Shown piece after piece: positions 23,758 through 33,700 of a DNA stretch of 64,000 bases. The notes beneath the pieces were generated by a model. It did not search any database. It worked only from the letters and a program-made list of their open reading frames with translations, and was not told the DNA's origin. Source of the DNA: Sphingobacteriales bacterium (GTDB lineage: Bacteria > Bacteroidota > Bacteroidia > Chitinophagales > Chitinophagaceae); NCBI GenBank assembly GCA_016235125.1, contig JACRLZ010000002.1:620001-684000 (forward strand). The letters run 5' to 3'. The position numbers and the translations under genes were made by a program. Each line of letters opens with the position of its first letter. Position 1 is the first letter of the stretch.

Positions 23758-25587
23758 TTGAAGCACCTCAAAGCCCTCAACAAATATTTCTGGAAATACC
23801 GCATCCGCTTGGGTATCGGAATTCTGTTTGTATTTCTTTCCAACTATTTCAACGTACTGGCGCCGCAGGTTACGGGTTTTGTGGTTGATTTCGTTCAGCA
23901 AAAATTGCCTGATTATAAAGCCCCGGCACAGCCTCCCCGGTATGATATTGTTGTACTAAAGATTACGAAGTGGATATCCAATCCTGCAAACGGATGGATA
24001 AAGGTGGTGGCATTATGTGGCATTGTTATCCTGGTGCTTGCATTACTGAGAGGCTTCTTTCTTTTCCTGATGCGGCAGACGATTATTGTTATGAGCCGTC
24101 ATATTGAGTTCGATCAGAAGAATGAAATCTATAATCACTACCAGCAACTGGATACCGCATTTTATAAAGTGCAGAGCACCGGCGACCTGATGAACCGCAT
24201 TGCGGAAGATGTAAGCCGTGTAAGGATGTTCACAGGACCATCCATTATGTATTTAGCAAACCTTATCGCAGTTATTTCACTGAGTGTTTTTTTTATGATG
24301 AAGAGGGATGCAGAACTTACAATGTATGTGCTGGCGCCTTTACCCATTCTTGCCATTACAATTTATTTAGTGAATAACACGATAAATAAAAAGAGTGAAA
24401 AGATACAGGCTGCTTTATCTGATCTTACCACCAATGCGCAGGAATCTTATTCCGGTATCAGGGTGATAAAATCATTTGTTCAGGAAAAAGCCATGCTTGG
24501 TTTCTTCAGCAGGAACAGTGAAGAGTATAAAAAAAATGCAGTAGGCCTGGCCAAAGTGGAAGCGATATATTTCCCTTCCATCACCTTGCTGATTGGCCTC
24601 AGCACATTGCTGACGATAATGATCGGGGGGCTTTATTATATCCGGGGAGGTCATAATATCGGTTTGAACACTATCGTTGAGTTTGTGATTTATATCAACA
24701 TGCTTACTTTTCCTGTCAGCGCCATCGGGCTTACAGCAAGCATGATCCAGCGGGCAGCAGCATCGCAAAAAAGGATCAATGAGTTCCTGGAAACAAAACC
24801 TGTTATTCAGAATGCAGAGAAGGTCATCAAGCCGATTTTGCAGGGAAATATCCGGTTTGAAAACGTAAATTTTATTTATCCGCATACCGGAATTCATGCA
24901 CTAAAGAATTTTACTCTCGGAATAAAGAAGGGAGAGAAGGTTGCCATCGTTGGCCGTACAGGCAGTGGCAAATCAACCATTGCACAGTTGCTCCTGAGAA
25001 TGTACGATCCATCAGAAGGCAGGATATTTCTGGATGAGAATGAGATAGGACGCATTGATTTAAAAACATTGAGAGAACAGATAAGCTATGTTCCCCAGGA
25101 TGTTTTTTTATTCAGCGATACGGTGACAAATAATATTGGTTTTGGTTTGAATGAAGCAACGATTTCCGCAACCAAAAAAGCAGCTGCTCAGGCCAGTGTT
25201 GACAAAGAGATCGCAGGCTTCGCCGAGCAATATGATACCATGATCGGTGAAAGAGGAGTTACCCTGAGTGGCGGACAGAAGCAAAGAATATCTATAGCAA
25301 GAGCATTGGTAAAAGATCCGGGAATGGTGATCTTTGATGACTGCCTCAGCGCCGTGGATGCCCGCACTGAAAAAGAGATCATCAGTAACCTGAATGAATA
25401 TTTGAAAGATAAAACTGCCATCATCATCACTCACCGGATATTTTCACTCTTTGCCTTTGATAAAATCGTGGTTCTTGAAGATGGTGAAATGGTGGAGCAG
25501 GGTACTCATGCACAATTACTGGATTTAAAAGGATATTATGCAGGATTGTATGCCCGTCAACAGGAGCAGGAGGGAAGTCGGGAGTAA
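23758..25587 (+). CDS. ABC exporter, MsbA/MdlA-like half-transporter
   Basis: This 609-residue protein has six membrane segments followed by an ATPase domain. Walker A is GRTGSGKST, the signature is LSGGQKQR, and the switch histidine is in IITHR. Walker B ends IFDD, so the usual catalytic Glu is Asp; this change marks the degenerate half of heterodimeric exporters (MdlA/BmrC type), yet no partner gene adjoins it. The substrate, lipid or drug, cannot be told. The start is a TTG at 23758; no ATG exists near the conserved N-terminus KHLKALNKYFWKYR. Confidence 0.9.
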   Translation: MKHLKALNKYFWKYRIRLGIGILFVFLSNYFNVLAPQVTGFVVDFVQQKLPDYKAPAQPPRYDIVVLKITKWISNPANGWIKVVALCGIVILVLALLRGFFLFLMRQTIIVMSRHIEFDQKNEIYNHYQQLDTAFYKVQSTGDLMNRIAEDVSRVRMFTGPSIMYLANLIAVISLSVFFMMKRDAELTMYVLAPLPILAITIYLVNNTINKKSEKIQAALSDLTTNAQESYSGIRVIKSFVQEKAMLGFFSRNSEEYKKNAVGLAKVEAIYFPSITLLIGLSTLLTIMIGGLYYIRGGHNIGLNTIVEFVIYINMLTFPVSAIGLTASMIQRAAASQKRINEFLETKPVIQNAEKVIKPILQGNIRFENVNFIYPHTGIHALKNFTLGIKKGEKVAIVGRTGSGKSTIAQLLLRMYDPSEGRIFLDENEIGRIDLKTLREQISYVPQDVFLFSDTVTNNIGFGLNEATISATKKAAAQASVDKEIAGFAEQYDTMIGERGVTLSGGQKQRISIARALVKDPGMVIFDDCLSAVDARTEKEIISNLNEYLKDKTAIIITHRIFSLFAFDKIVVLEDGEMVEQGTHAQLLDLKGYYAGLYARQQEQEGSRE

Positions 25588-25662
25588 TGGGGTAATAAAA
25601 CACAAAGTATCATTTCACAAATCATATTTACTCCGGATTAACTGCTAAAGATTCTTGGTTAG

Positions 25663-25790
25663 AGTGGGTCAGTTTCAGTGTTTCTGTGCTTCTGTGGCCA
25701 AATTTTGCCACTGAGACACTGAAACACAGAATTCTTGATTCTGCGTTACAATAAAATTTTTCAAACTCGATTGCTATCGGGTGACCCACT
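25663..25790. repeat. 128-bp element with 9-bp terminal inverted repeats and inner hairpin
   Basis: AGTGGGTCA (25663-25671) and TGACCCACT (25782-25790) are perfect inverted ends. Within them, 25672-25725 forms an imperfect hairpin of TTTCAGTGT / ACACTGAAA sequences. No open frame is plausible. Nested inverted repeats like these resemble a small non-coding mobile element (inference). Confidence 0.5.
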
Positions 25791-25810
25791 ACATATTCCT
25801 GGGTCTTGGT

Positions 25811-25903
25811 ACAGTTTAAGAACATTTCCCACAAAGGACACAAAGATCACCAAGGAATTCAGTCTTTTGTCTTTGTGAACTTAGTGTCTTTGTGGGAAAC
25901 TGT
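25811..25903. repeat. 93-bp imperfect hairpin of CTTTGTG-type repeat
   Basis: ACAGTTT...TTCCCACAAAGGACAC on the left is mirrored by GTGTCTTTGTGGGAAACTGT on the right, with an internal CACAAAG/CTTTGTG pair. It occupies the gap between the ABC exporter and the PUR gene; no gene is seen in 25588-26038. Confidence 0.5.
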
Positions 25904-26038
25904 GCCACTACCGACTCCTGGCTCTCATTTGGCTGTATCAAAAACATATCTATATTTGTGAGTTCCGAAAAAACCGTTCCTGCATTTGTAATAACGGAAC
26001 GAAACCAAAACAATTCTTTAACTGCTAAAACTACTACT

Positions 26039-26482
26039 GTGGCGTACGAGAACAACGACCTGCCTAACGGCAGGCAGGCAAAACAAATGGAGAGCATTTA
26101 CAGCAAACGCATCCGTGCCGGAAAAAGAAGAACTTATTTTTTTGATGTAAGAGCTACCCGTGGCAACGATTATTATCTTACTATCACTGAAAGCCGCAAA
26201 CGTTTTGATGATAACGGGTACGACCGGCACAAGATATTCCTGTACAAAGAGGATTTCAACAAATTCATCAAAGCATTGGGCGAGGCTGTGGATTATGTAA
26301 AGACTGAATTGATGCCTGATTTTGACTTCGATGCCTTCAACCATGATGAAGTGCATGAGGAGGCTGCTTCAAACGGAAGCCCGGTGGCAGAATCTGATAC
26401 CGACAAGCAGAAGGAAAACACTACTGTTGAAGAAATTTCAGCCGAACAGGATAAGAATGCCGGGGATGTGGATAAATGGTGA
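26039..26482 (+). CDS. PUR-alpha-like nucleic-acid-binding protein (DUF3276)
   Basis: This is a small Bacteroidota-specific protein of about 147 residues. The core MESIYSKRIRAGKRRTYFFD, VRATRGNDYYLTITESRKRF and HKIFLYKEDFNKFIKAL is near-universal in the family, which folds like PUR-alpha and binds single-stranded nucleic acid. The GTG at 26039 gives the usual N-terminus (AYENND); the longer open frame from 25892 runs through repeat DNA and is rejected. Between AYENND and the core sits LPNGRQA, encoded by a palindromic repeat at 26059-26078. The C-terminal tail of about 55 residues is acidic and low-complexity. Confidence 0.88.
   Translation: MAYENNDLPNGRQAKQMESIYSKRIRAGKRRTYFFDVRATRGNDYYLTITESRKRFDDNGYDRHKIFLYKEDFNKFIKALGEAVDYVKTELMPDFDFDAFNHDEVHEEAASNGSPVAESDTDKQKENTTVEEISAEQDKNAGDVDKW
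26059..26078. repeat. Palindromic repeat within the PUR gene, in frame
   Basis: CCTGCC (26059-26064) and GGCAGG (26069-26074) arms surround TAAC. The repeat encodes LPNGRQA in the N-terminal tail of the PUR protein and is of the same type as 20904-20915. Confidence 0.55.
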
Positions 26483-26484
26483 AT

Positions 26485-26520
26485 CCCTTCAAATTAGCCG
26501 CTGGAGCAATCTTTGAAGGG
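26485..26520 (+). other. Hairpin after the PUR gene
   Basis: CCCTTCAAA (26485-26493) pairs with TTTGAAGGG (26512-26520) right after the stop codon. No T-run follows, so it may protect or weakly end the transcript rather than act as a classic terminator. Confidence 0.35.
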
Positions 26521-26669
26521 CAGATTTCGGCAAATCTTAACTGATACAGTCTTAATAATTTATATTCAGGATTATTTTTTTAAAATATTCCAAAAAAAAT
26601 TACCTTACAGCCCGATTCCGGGTTTTGCTGCTATTACCCGGTGTCGTTTCACAATTTAAAAATTCTAAT

Positions 26670-29600
26670 ATGCAACCAAAATTTACGCTTAACACAATGA
26701 GAAAAGTGTTGACGGGAATCATTGCTATGTTGGCGATTCTCTTTGTATCAACACAAATTTCTTTTGCGCAGAAGACGGAAGAGATGCGTCAGCAGGCTAC
26801 CCTGCGTGATGCAGACATCAACCCTCCACCACCCAATACTAATCCTCCGGTGCCTGTGTTTATACCGAAGAGATCAAATGTATCGGAGAGGGTTTTTGCT
26901 CCTTCTCAAATTTGTACTCCCCCGGTAGGTACATTGGGATATACAGGTGCAAATTCCCGCGGCTTTGTAAATTCAATGGTAACCTTTGTTATTATAAATA
27001 CAAATGGCTATGCGATTAAACTGACTGACCTCAGCGCTTATTTTAATCCTGCGGTTATCGGAGGTAACCCTACAGGTTCAAATATGACTTTGTGGTATTC
27101 TACCACATCATTGGCAGGTGATCCGGGTCTGCTTGCCGGTCCGACCTGGGTATCGGGTGCCACAAGCGTACTGGGCGCCATTGGTGCGGCTGGTGTATAT
27201 CCTGTTTTTACGGGGATAAACATACAGATCCCTGCCGGCGCCACTTTCCGTTTTGCCATGCAATCCACTTTGGGAGTTACGTATTCAGGTGGCAACAGTA
27301 CACCTACGGTAAATAATTTTACAGGCGGTGGCGCTATACTTGCCGTTGGTGATTATAAAATTGGAGGTATCAATGTTGGTTATGCCGGTGATGCTCCTGC
27401 AGGTACAAGATTTAACCCCAGATTCTTTATGGGTTGTGCAACAATTGACCAGGCAGTATGTATTCCCAATGTATCATCGCAGCCCGTTATTTCATCTGTT
27501 CCTTCTAATACTTGTGCAGGTTCTCCTATTACGTTAAATATTATTGGTGGTTCATTAAACGGCGCTGCTAACTGGGTTTGGTATGCAGGCGCAGCTTGCG
27601 GTGTTGGTGCACCAGTAGGTACCGGTACTTCCCTTACTGTTAGCCCCGGTGCTACTACTACATATTCTGTAAGAGGCGAAGGTGGTTGTGCTCCTGCACC
27701 CGGTCCTTGTGCTTCACAAACTGTAACGGTAACTCCATGTACCTGTTTAACGCCTGATGTGGCCACAATATGTACGGGTACTATACAAAGATTATCCGTT
27801 ACTCCGCCTGTGGCTCCTGCTACAGTTACTTTCGGACCCACTGGCCCGATAACCATACCTTCATCCGGTAATGGCAACCCATATCCTTCTGTTATTAATG
27901 TAGCAGCATTACCTACTGCCGGTGTATATGTACAATCTGTGGCTATTAACGGATTTTCTCATACATGGCCGGGAGATGTTGACATTGCCTTACGTTCTCC
28001 ATCGGGACAAACAGTGATCCTGATGTCAGATATAGGCGATGCAGGGCCGAATGGTGTTGCCGGTAGAAACCTTGTTTTTGTTGATGGTGCGGGAGCAATA
28101 CCTGTTCCTATTCAAAGCGGTACATGGAAACCCACCAACTCTGTTGGTACATTTGGCGTAGAGCCTGATGTTTTCCCTGCTCCGGGTCCGGGATCATTAC
28201 CTCAACCTAATCCCACACTTTCCATGTTCTCGAGCAGCGCTAATCCGAATGGAAATTGGCAATTGCTGGTATTAGATGATACCGGTGGCGATGCAGGTTC
28301 AATCACCAGCTGGAGTATTACTTTCAAGATCGTACCAACTGCATCATGGACGTCGAACCCCGCAGCGCCAAATACTATGTGGACAGACCCAGGTGCATCA
28401 ACCAGTCCTTATGTGTTAGGCTCTCAGGCTGATGCTATTTATGTAAATCCGACTGTTACCACTACTTATACAGCAACTTTTGCAGCAGGGCCTTGTGCTC
28501 CAACGCAAAGTGTAACGGTAACTGTGTTGCCGAATCCTAATATTACCATCAGTCCTAATGGCGGATGTGCTCCTGTGACCCTTACAGCTTCCGGAGCTAA
28601 CCCGTTAACTTATGTATGGTCGCCCAGTGCAGGTTTAAATACCACTACCGGTGCAACTGTGACTGCTACACCCACTTCTAACCAAACCTATACAGTACTT
28701 GGTTATGGATTGAATGGATGTAAGAATACTGCATCGGTGAATGTGGGTGGTATTTCCACTTCTTCAGTAATAACAGCGGCAGTACCTGAACAACTTTTAT
28801 TAAGTGAAAGTTTTGATGCAGCCCCATTGCCTTCCGGTTGGTCCGAGAATAACCTAAGTAATCCTGTTGGTACAGGTGTTTTCTCAACCTGGTGGCAGGG
28901 TACAGTGGGTGGAGTATTATTACCTCCTCCATTCGGGTCTGACTATCGTGGCTGTGCCTTCCTTTCAGGATCCGGCTTATCCACTCTCAGCAACTGGTTG
29001 ATCTCTCCTGTGGTAACAACCCAGGTTGGTGATAAACTGACCTTCTGGACCAATGGAGCTCCTCCTGCATTCCCCGACAGGTTGCAGGTAAGATGGAGTA
29101 ACAATGGTGCAAGTACAAATGTTGGAGCCACCGCCACAAGTGTTGGAGACTTCAGCAATTTGTGGGTAGATATTAATCCCACTTATTCACCTACCGGTTA
29201 TCCATCTACATGGACCAGGTTTACAGTTAATATCACAGGTGTTGCTCCATTCGTGGCAGGAACAGGACGCCTTGCTTTCAGGTATTTTGTAGAGGGTGGC
29301 GGCCCTGCTGGTGCCAACTCCAACTTTATCGGGGTTGATTCGGTTCGCATAGCACGGCCATTACCGGGATGGTGTCCGAACACTGTTTCTACAATATCCG
29401 TAAATATTACAGGTGGTGTTCCTCCCTATACTCTTGTTTATTCAAATGGATCAACGCAAACAATTTTCCCGGGTTATACAAGTAACACACCGATCCAGGT
29501 TTCACCTAATACTACTACTACTTATACTGTGGTTTCCGTAACAGGAGCTAATGGTTGTCCGGGTATTGGTAATACAGGCAGTGCAACGGTAGTTGTGATA

Positions 29601-30725
29601 CAGCCTCCTTCCATTACAGCTCAGCCAGCCAACACTACTGTTTGCGTAGGCACTACAGCAGTTATTTCTGCCGGCGTAAGCCCTGTTGTTTCTACAACAA
29701 CTTACCAGTGGCAGGAAAGCACCAACGGTGGAGCTACTTATTCCAATGTAACCAATGGTGGTATTTATAGCGGAGCTACAACAAACACTCTTACTCTTAC
29801 AGGAGTTACTGCGGGTATGAACGGATACAGGTACCGCATAGTTGTGAACGGACAATGTCCTCCATCACCTGTCACAAGCGCCGGTGCTATACTTACCGTC
29901 AATCAGCCGCCAACTATAACTACCAATCCGGTTAACAGAACAGTTTGTACGGGTAGCACTGCTACATTTACTGCTGCCGGTACAACAGCGGTTGGTACTG
30001 TTACATACCAGTGGCAGGTAAGTACCGATGGCGGTATAAATTGGAACAATATCAGTGGGGCTACTTCCGCCAGTTATTCCGTTGTGACCACTTTATTGAT
30101 GACAGGTAACAGGTATCGTTGTATATTAACTGTGGCGCCATGTGCTACAACAGCTACAACTACGGTGGCTACGCTTACAGTTAATCCATTGCCTAATGTT
30201 GTAATCAGCAGCGCTGATCTGGCTATCACTCCGGGAGTGACAACAACTATCAATGGAACCAGCAATCCTGCAGCAGTAGCATGGTCATGGACATTGAACG
30301 GATCAGTATATCCTGCTCCGCCAAACGCACCAGCTGCCACTTCAAGCATTTCAGTTGGCATTGATGCTTTGGGTACTTACCAGGCAAGAGCTACGGATGC
30401 CAATGGTTGCTCAGCCCTGTCGAATGAACTGGTGATTGGCGCAGAAGCATCTGACCATCTCTGGATATACCCCAACCCGAACAATGGTAACTTCCAGATC
30501 AGGTTGTATTACGATGGCGCTTTTGCTGAGAGAAGAAAGGTTCGCATTTACAATGCCCTTGGTCAGTTAGTCGCTCAGAAAGAGTTTGACATGGTAACCG
30601 GAAGTCCTTCTTACCTGAAGATGGAATTCAACTTACCGAGACTGGCTGCCGGTACGTATGTGGCTAAAGTTTCTTCTTTACACGGAGGTACTATTGCTTC
30701 AGGATTGTTTGTTATTGCACAATAA
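26670..30725 (+). CDS. Large T9SS-secreted multidomain surface protein
   Basis: This is a 1351-residue secreted protein. A signal peptide (about residues 10-33, ending QISFAQ) is followed by an N-terminal beta domain, an Ig-like domain (about 275-355), a P/proprotein-convertase-type domain (about 395-552; FSHTWPGDVDIALRSPSG, NWQLLVLDDTGGDAGSI), a further Ig-like domain, a cleaved-adhesin/choice-of-anchor-J domain (about 707-895; ESFDAAPLPSGW, NWLISP), two more Ig-like domains with YQWQ cores (about 980-1175) and a C-terminal type A sorting domain (about 1262-1351; IYPNPNNGNFQI, YNALGQLV, AAGTYVAKV). No protease domain is present, so it is probably an adhesin or matrix protein. ATG 26670 is preferred; ATG 26697 is possible. 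It is Ser/Thr/Gly-rich. Confidence 0.9.
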   Translation: MQPKFTLNTMRKVLTGIIAMLAILFVSTQISFAQKTEEMRQQATLRDADINPPPPNTNPPVPVFIPKRSNVSERVFAPSQICTPPVGTLGYTGANSRGFVNSMVTFVIINTNGYAIKLTDLSAYFNPAVIGGNPTGSNMTLWYSTTSLAGDPGLLAGPTWVSGATSVLGAIGAAGVYPVFTGINIQIPAGATFRFAMQSTLGVTYSGGNSTPTVNNFTGGGAILAVGDYKIGGINVGYAGDAPAGTRFNPRFFMGCATIDQAVCIPNVSSQPVISSVPSNTCAGSPITLNIIGGSLNGAANWVWYAGAACGVGAPVGTGTSLTVSPGATTTYSVRGEGGCAPAPGPCASQTVTVTPCTCLTPDVATICTGTIQRLSVTPPVAPATVTFGPTGPITIPSSGNGNPYPSVINVAALPTAGVYVQSVAINGFSHTWPGDVDIALRSPSGQTVILMSDIGDAGPNGVAGRNLVFVDGAGAIPVPIQSGTWKPTNSVGTFGVEPDVFPAPGPGSLPQPNPTLSMFSSSANPNGNWQLLVLDDTGGDAGSITSWSITFKIVPTASWTSNPAAPNTMWTDPGASTSPYVLGSQADAIYVNPTVTTTYTATFAAGPCAPTQSVTVTVLPNPNITISPNGGCAPVTLTASGANPLTYVWSPSAGLNTTTGATVTATPTSNQTYTVLGYGLNGCKNTASVNVGGISTSSVITAAVPEQLLLSESFDAAPLPSGWSENNLSNPVGTGVFSTWWQGTVGGVLLPPPFGSDYRGCAFLSGSGLSTLSNWLISPVVTTQVGDKLTFWTNGAPPAFPDRLQVRWSNNGASTNVGATATSVGDFSNLWVDINPTYSPTGYPSTWTRFTVNITGVAPFVAGTGRLAFRYFVEGGGPAGANSNFIGVDSVRIARPLPGWCPNTVSTISVNITGGVPPYTLVYSNGSTQTIFPGYTSNTPIQVSPNTTTTYTVVSVTGANGCPGIGNTGSATVVVIQPPSITAQPANTTVCVGTTAVISAGVSPVVSTTTYQWQESTNGGATYSNVTNGGIYSGATTNTLTLTGVTAGMNGYRYRIVVNGQCPPSPVTSAGAILTVNQPPTITTNPVNRTVCTGSTATFTAAGTTAVGTVTYQWQVSTDGGINWNNISGATSASYSVVTTLLMTGNRYRCILTVAPCATTATTTVATLTVNPLPNVVISSADLAITPGVTTTINGTSNPAAVAWSWTLNGSVYPAPPNAPAATSSISVGIDALGTYQARATDANGCSALSNELVIGAEASDHLWIYPNPNNGNFQIRLYYDGAFAERRKVRIYNALGQLVAQKEFDMVTGSPSYLKMEFNLPRLAAGTYVAKVSSLHGGTIASGLFVIAQ

Positions 30726-30747
30726 CAATTAATCTAACAGATATTCA

Positions 30748-30780
30748 AAGCCGTTCCGATTTAATCGGGACGGCTTTTTT
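30748..30780 (+). terminator. Rho-independent terminator after the T9SS protein
   Basis: AAAGCCGTTCCGAT and ATCGGGACGGCTTT pair along 14 bp (one G-U) around TTA, followed by a T-run. Confidence 0.85.
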
Positions 30781-30837
30781 CTTTGATCAAATTTTTAATT
30801 TGTGCTTGTTCTGTTTGGAGAAGAAATGCTGGAAAAA

Positions 30838-32490
30838 TTATTTCTTCATCTGCTTCCATGCATTGATAAGCCCGTTGGTGGAAGCGTCATGATTTGCTAC
30901 AGGATCGTTGTTGTTCAGTTCCGGAAGAATTTTATTGGCGAGTTGTTTGCCCAGTTCCACACCCCATTGATCGAAGCTGAATATATTCCAGATGATTCCC
31001 TGAGTAAAAATTTTGTGTTCATACAGAGCAATCAATCCGCCCAGGGAGTAAGGGGTTATTTTTTTCAGAAGAATGGAATTGCTGGGCTTATTGCCTGCAA
31101 AAATTTTATAAGGAAGCAGTCTTGCGATCTGTTCCGCTTTTAATCCCTGCTTTTCCAGTTCCTTCTCTGCTTCTCCTTCAGTTTTTCCATTCATTAATGC
31201 TTCTGTCTGTGCAAAAAAATTACTCAGTAACTTTTGATGATGATCGCCAACAGGGTTATGCGTTTGTGCGGGGGCAATAAAATCGCAGGGTATTAGTGTT
31301 GTTCCCTGGTGAATCAGCTGATAAAAAGCATGCTGCCCATTGGTGCCGGGCTCACCCCAGATAACCGGCCCGGTAGCATAGTCAACCGGTTCGCCGTTTC
31401 TGTCAACCGATTTACCATTGCTTTCCATGTCTCCCTGTTGGAGATAAGCTGCAAAGCGATTTAAATACTGATCGTAAGGAAGAATGGCATGGCTTTGTGC
31501 ACCGTGAAAATTAATATACCAGATGCCCAGTAATGCCATCAGCACCGGAATGTTCTGATCAAAATCTGTATTTCGGAAATGATTATCGGTATGGTGGGCG
31601 CCTTTCAGTAATTGTTCGAAATTCTTATACCCGATAGTTAACGCAATGGACAAACCAATTGCACTCCACAGGGAATAACGGCCACCCACCCAATCCCAGA
31701 ATTCAAACATATTCTTTTTGTCGATGCCGAATCTGATTACTTCGGCTTCATTAGTGGAAAGCGCCGCAAAATGCCTGGCAATATGCTTTTCCTTTCCGGC
31801 TGTTTTCAGAAACCATTCTCTTGCTGTATGAGCATTGGTCATGGTTTCCTGTGTAGTAAAAGTTTTGGAGGCAACCAGGAATAAAGTTCTGTCCGGCACA
31901 ACTTTTTTTAAAGTTTCAGCAATATGAGTGCCGTCGATATTGGAAACAAAAAAAGTTTCTATACCTCTTATCCAGTAAGATTTCAAAGCTTCCGTTACCA
32001 TCTGCGGGCCAAGATCGCTGCCCCCGATGCCTATGTTTACAATGTACTTTATTTTCTTTCCTGTATATCCCCTGAGTTTACCATTATGAATGGCATTGAC
32101 AAAGGCTTTCATTTTGTTCAGCACTTTCTTAATACCGGGCATTACATTATTGCCTTCGGAGTACACAGGCTCACCTGAAAGATTCCGTAAGGCTGTATGT
32201 AAAACTGACCGGTGTTCTGTTTCATTGATCAGTTCACCGCTGAACAGGGCATCAATTGCTTTTTTTAATTCACATTCTTCCGCCAGTTGTAATAAGTAAT
32301 GTATGCTGGTGTCGTTGATAATATTTTTTGAATAATCAAAGACTAATTCATCAAGGCAAACAGAAAATTTGCTGAAGCGCAGGGGATCTGTTTTAAAGAG
32401 GTCCCTCATGTGCACACTCTTCATTTCGGCAGCATGCTGCTGAAGAAGATGCCATGCTTTAGTGTTGCCGGGATTAATTTTGGGAAACAT
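30838..32490 (-). CDS. pgi: Glucose-6-phosphate isomerase
   Basis: This 550-residue enzyme interconverts glucose-6-phosphate and fructose-6-phosphate. The family runs [45 protein letters not shown] and [19 protein letters not shown] are present, with the catalytic Glu in GGRYS...GEPGTNGQH and the His in that segment. The length and C-terminus ([12 protein letters not shown]) are normal for the long PGI type. It lies 13 bp downstream of ltaE on the minus strand and is probably co-transcribed with it. Confidence 0.97.
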   Translation of the reverse strand: MFPKINPGNTKAWHLLQQHAAEMKSVHMRDLFKTDPLRFSKFSVCLDELVFDYSKNIINDTSIHYLLQLAEECELKKAIDALFSGELINETEHRSVLHTALRNLSGEPVYSEGNNVMPGIKKVLNKMKAFVNAIHNGKLRGYTGKKIKYIVNIGIGGSDLGPQMVTEALKSYWIRGIETFFVSNIDGTHIAETLKKVVPDRTLFLVASKTFTTQETMTNAHTAREWFLKTAGKEKHIARHFAALSTNEAEVIRFGIDKKNMFEFWDWVGGRYSLWSAIGLSIALTIGYKNFEQLLKGAHHTDNHFRNTDFDQNIPVLMALLGIWYINFHGAQSHAILPYDQYLNRFAAYLQQGDMESNGKSVDRNGEPVDYATGPVIWGEPGTNGQHAFYQLIHQGTTLIPCDFIAPAQTHNPVGDHHQKLLSNFFAQTEALMNGKTEGEAEKELEKQGLKAEQIARLLPYKIFAGNKPSNSILLKKITPYSLGGLIALYEHKIFTQGIIWNIFSFDQWGVELGKQLANKILPELNNNDPVANHDASTNGLINAWKQMKK

Positions 32491-32503
32491 ATTGTCTAAG
32501 ATA

Positions 32504-33520
32504 CTATAGTTGATTGAAGACCTGTATTGTTCGTTCCGTCATTTCCTTACTAATGTCGAGATGCAATACCAGCCTCACTCTGTTGGGCGAAATGGCATAG
32601 CCCAATATGTCAGATTCTTTCAGTTTAGCTACAAGAACAGGAGCTGAGATGGATTCATCCAGTTCAAAAATGATGATATTGGTTTCTACCGGTAATATCA
32701 TTTTTACAAATTGCTTTGACCCAACAGCTCCGGCAATTTGTTTTGCATGCCTGTGGTCTTCAGCCAGCCGTTCAATATTATTTTGAAGCGCATAAATACC
32801 TGCAGCAGCAAGGAAGCCAGCCTGCCGCATGCCACCGCCAAAGACTTTCCGTACCCTTCTTGCTTTCTTAATAAGATCTTTTTTGCCAAGCAACAGGCTG
32901 CCAACAGGACAACCCAGGCTTTTGCTCAGGCAAACTGAAATACTGTCAAATATTTCTCCGTACTGTTTTGGCGTTTCTTTTTTTGCGACCATAGCATTCC
33001 AAAGTCTTGCGCCGTCTAAATGAAAGGCTAATTTTTTTTCTGAACAAACGGCTTTTATTTTTTTTATTTCTTCAAAATCATAACAGCTTCCGCCACCACG
33101 GTTACTGGTATTTTCCAAAGCAACCAAACTTGTGTGCGGACGATGCGGATCATCCGGTTGAATGGCAGCCAATACCTGTCCGGCATTAATTCTTCCGAGG
33201 TCGCCGTGCAATAACTTAACTGATGCACCGGAATTAAATGCAATGCCACCTCCTTCATATTGATAAATATGGGAAGTTTCATCGCATATCACTTCATCAC
33301 CGGCTTGTGTATGGCATTTGATGGCGATCTGGTTGGTCATGGTGCCTGAAGGACAGAAGATCGCTGCTTCCATTCCGAACATACCGGCAGCCATATTTTC
33401 AAGTTCATTGATACTGGGATCTTCGCCAAACACATCATCACCCACTTTAGCTTTCATCATAGCTTCCATCATTCCGGGTGTGGGCCTGGTAACTGTATCT
33501 GACCTGAAATCAATAAGCAT
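32504..33520 (-). CDS. ltaE: Low-specificity L-threonine aldolase
   Basis: This 338-residue PLP enzyme splits L-threonine or allo-threonine to glycine and acetaldehyde. The N-terminus [17 protein letters not shown] and [15 protein letters not shown] are diagnostic, and the PLP lysine lies in [14 protein letters not shown]. The ATG at 33520 gives this conserved N-terminus; the open frame to 33589 adds unrelated residues and is rejected. It is upstream of pgi with a 13-bp gap and diverges from the LytS-like kinase gene. Confidence 0.94.
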   Translation of the reverse strand: MLIDFRSDTVTRPTPGMMEAMMKAKVGDDVFGEDPSINELENMAAGMFGMEAAIFCPSGTMTNQIAIKCHTQAGDEVICDETSHIYQYEGGGIAFNSGASVKLLHGDLGRINAGQVLAAIQPDDPHRPHTSLVALENTSNRGGGSCYDFEEIKKIKAVCSEKKLAFHLDGARLWNAMVAKKETPKQYGEIFDSISVCLSKSLGCPVGSLLLGKKDLIKKARRVRKVFGGGMRQAGFLAAAGIYALQNNIERLAEDHRHAKQIAGAVGSKQFVKMILPVETNIIIFELDESISAPVLVAKLKESDILGYAISPNRVRLVLHLDISKEMTERTIQVFNQL

Positions 33521-33700
33521 CGGTATATTTTTCTGCAATATACTACTTCGCACAAAAGACATATGATAAAAGGAATTTGCGTAGATCATATCCTAAAAGT
33601 TGTAATTCAGGCTGTGCTTCGCAATACACCGTACTCTGTTTACTCCTCAAATTAAACAGTTGACGAAAGCAGGCTGTCAATTCACCTGCCATTTCCTATC

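Noticed and set aside
25892-26038. Longer N-terminus for the PUR protein
   Set aside because: The extension is encoded by inverted-repeat DNA and is not like family members; the GTG at 26039 gives the usual start.
29502-29855. A 117-codon minus-strand frame opposite the T9SS protein
   Set aside because: Low-complexity antisense of a Ser/Thr-rich repeat protein; such frames are expected by chance.
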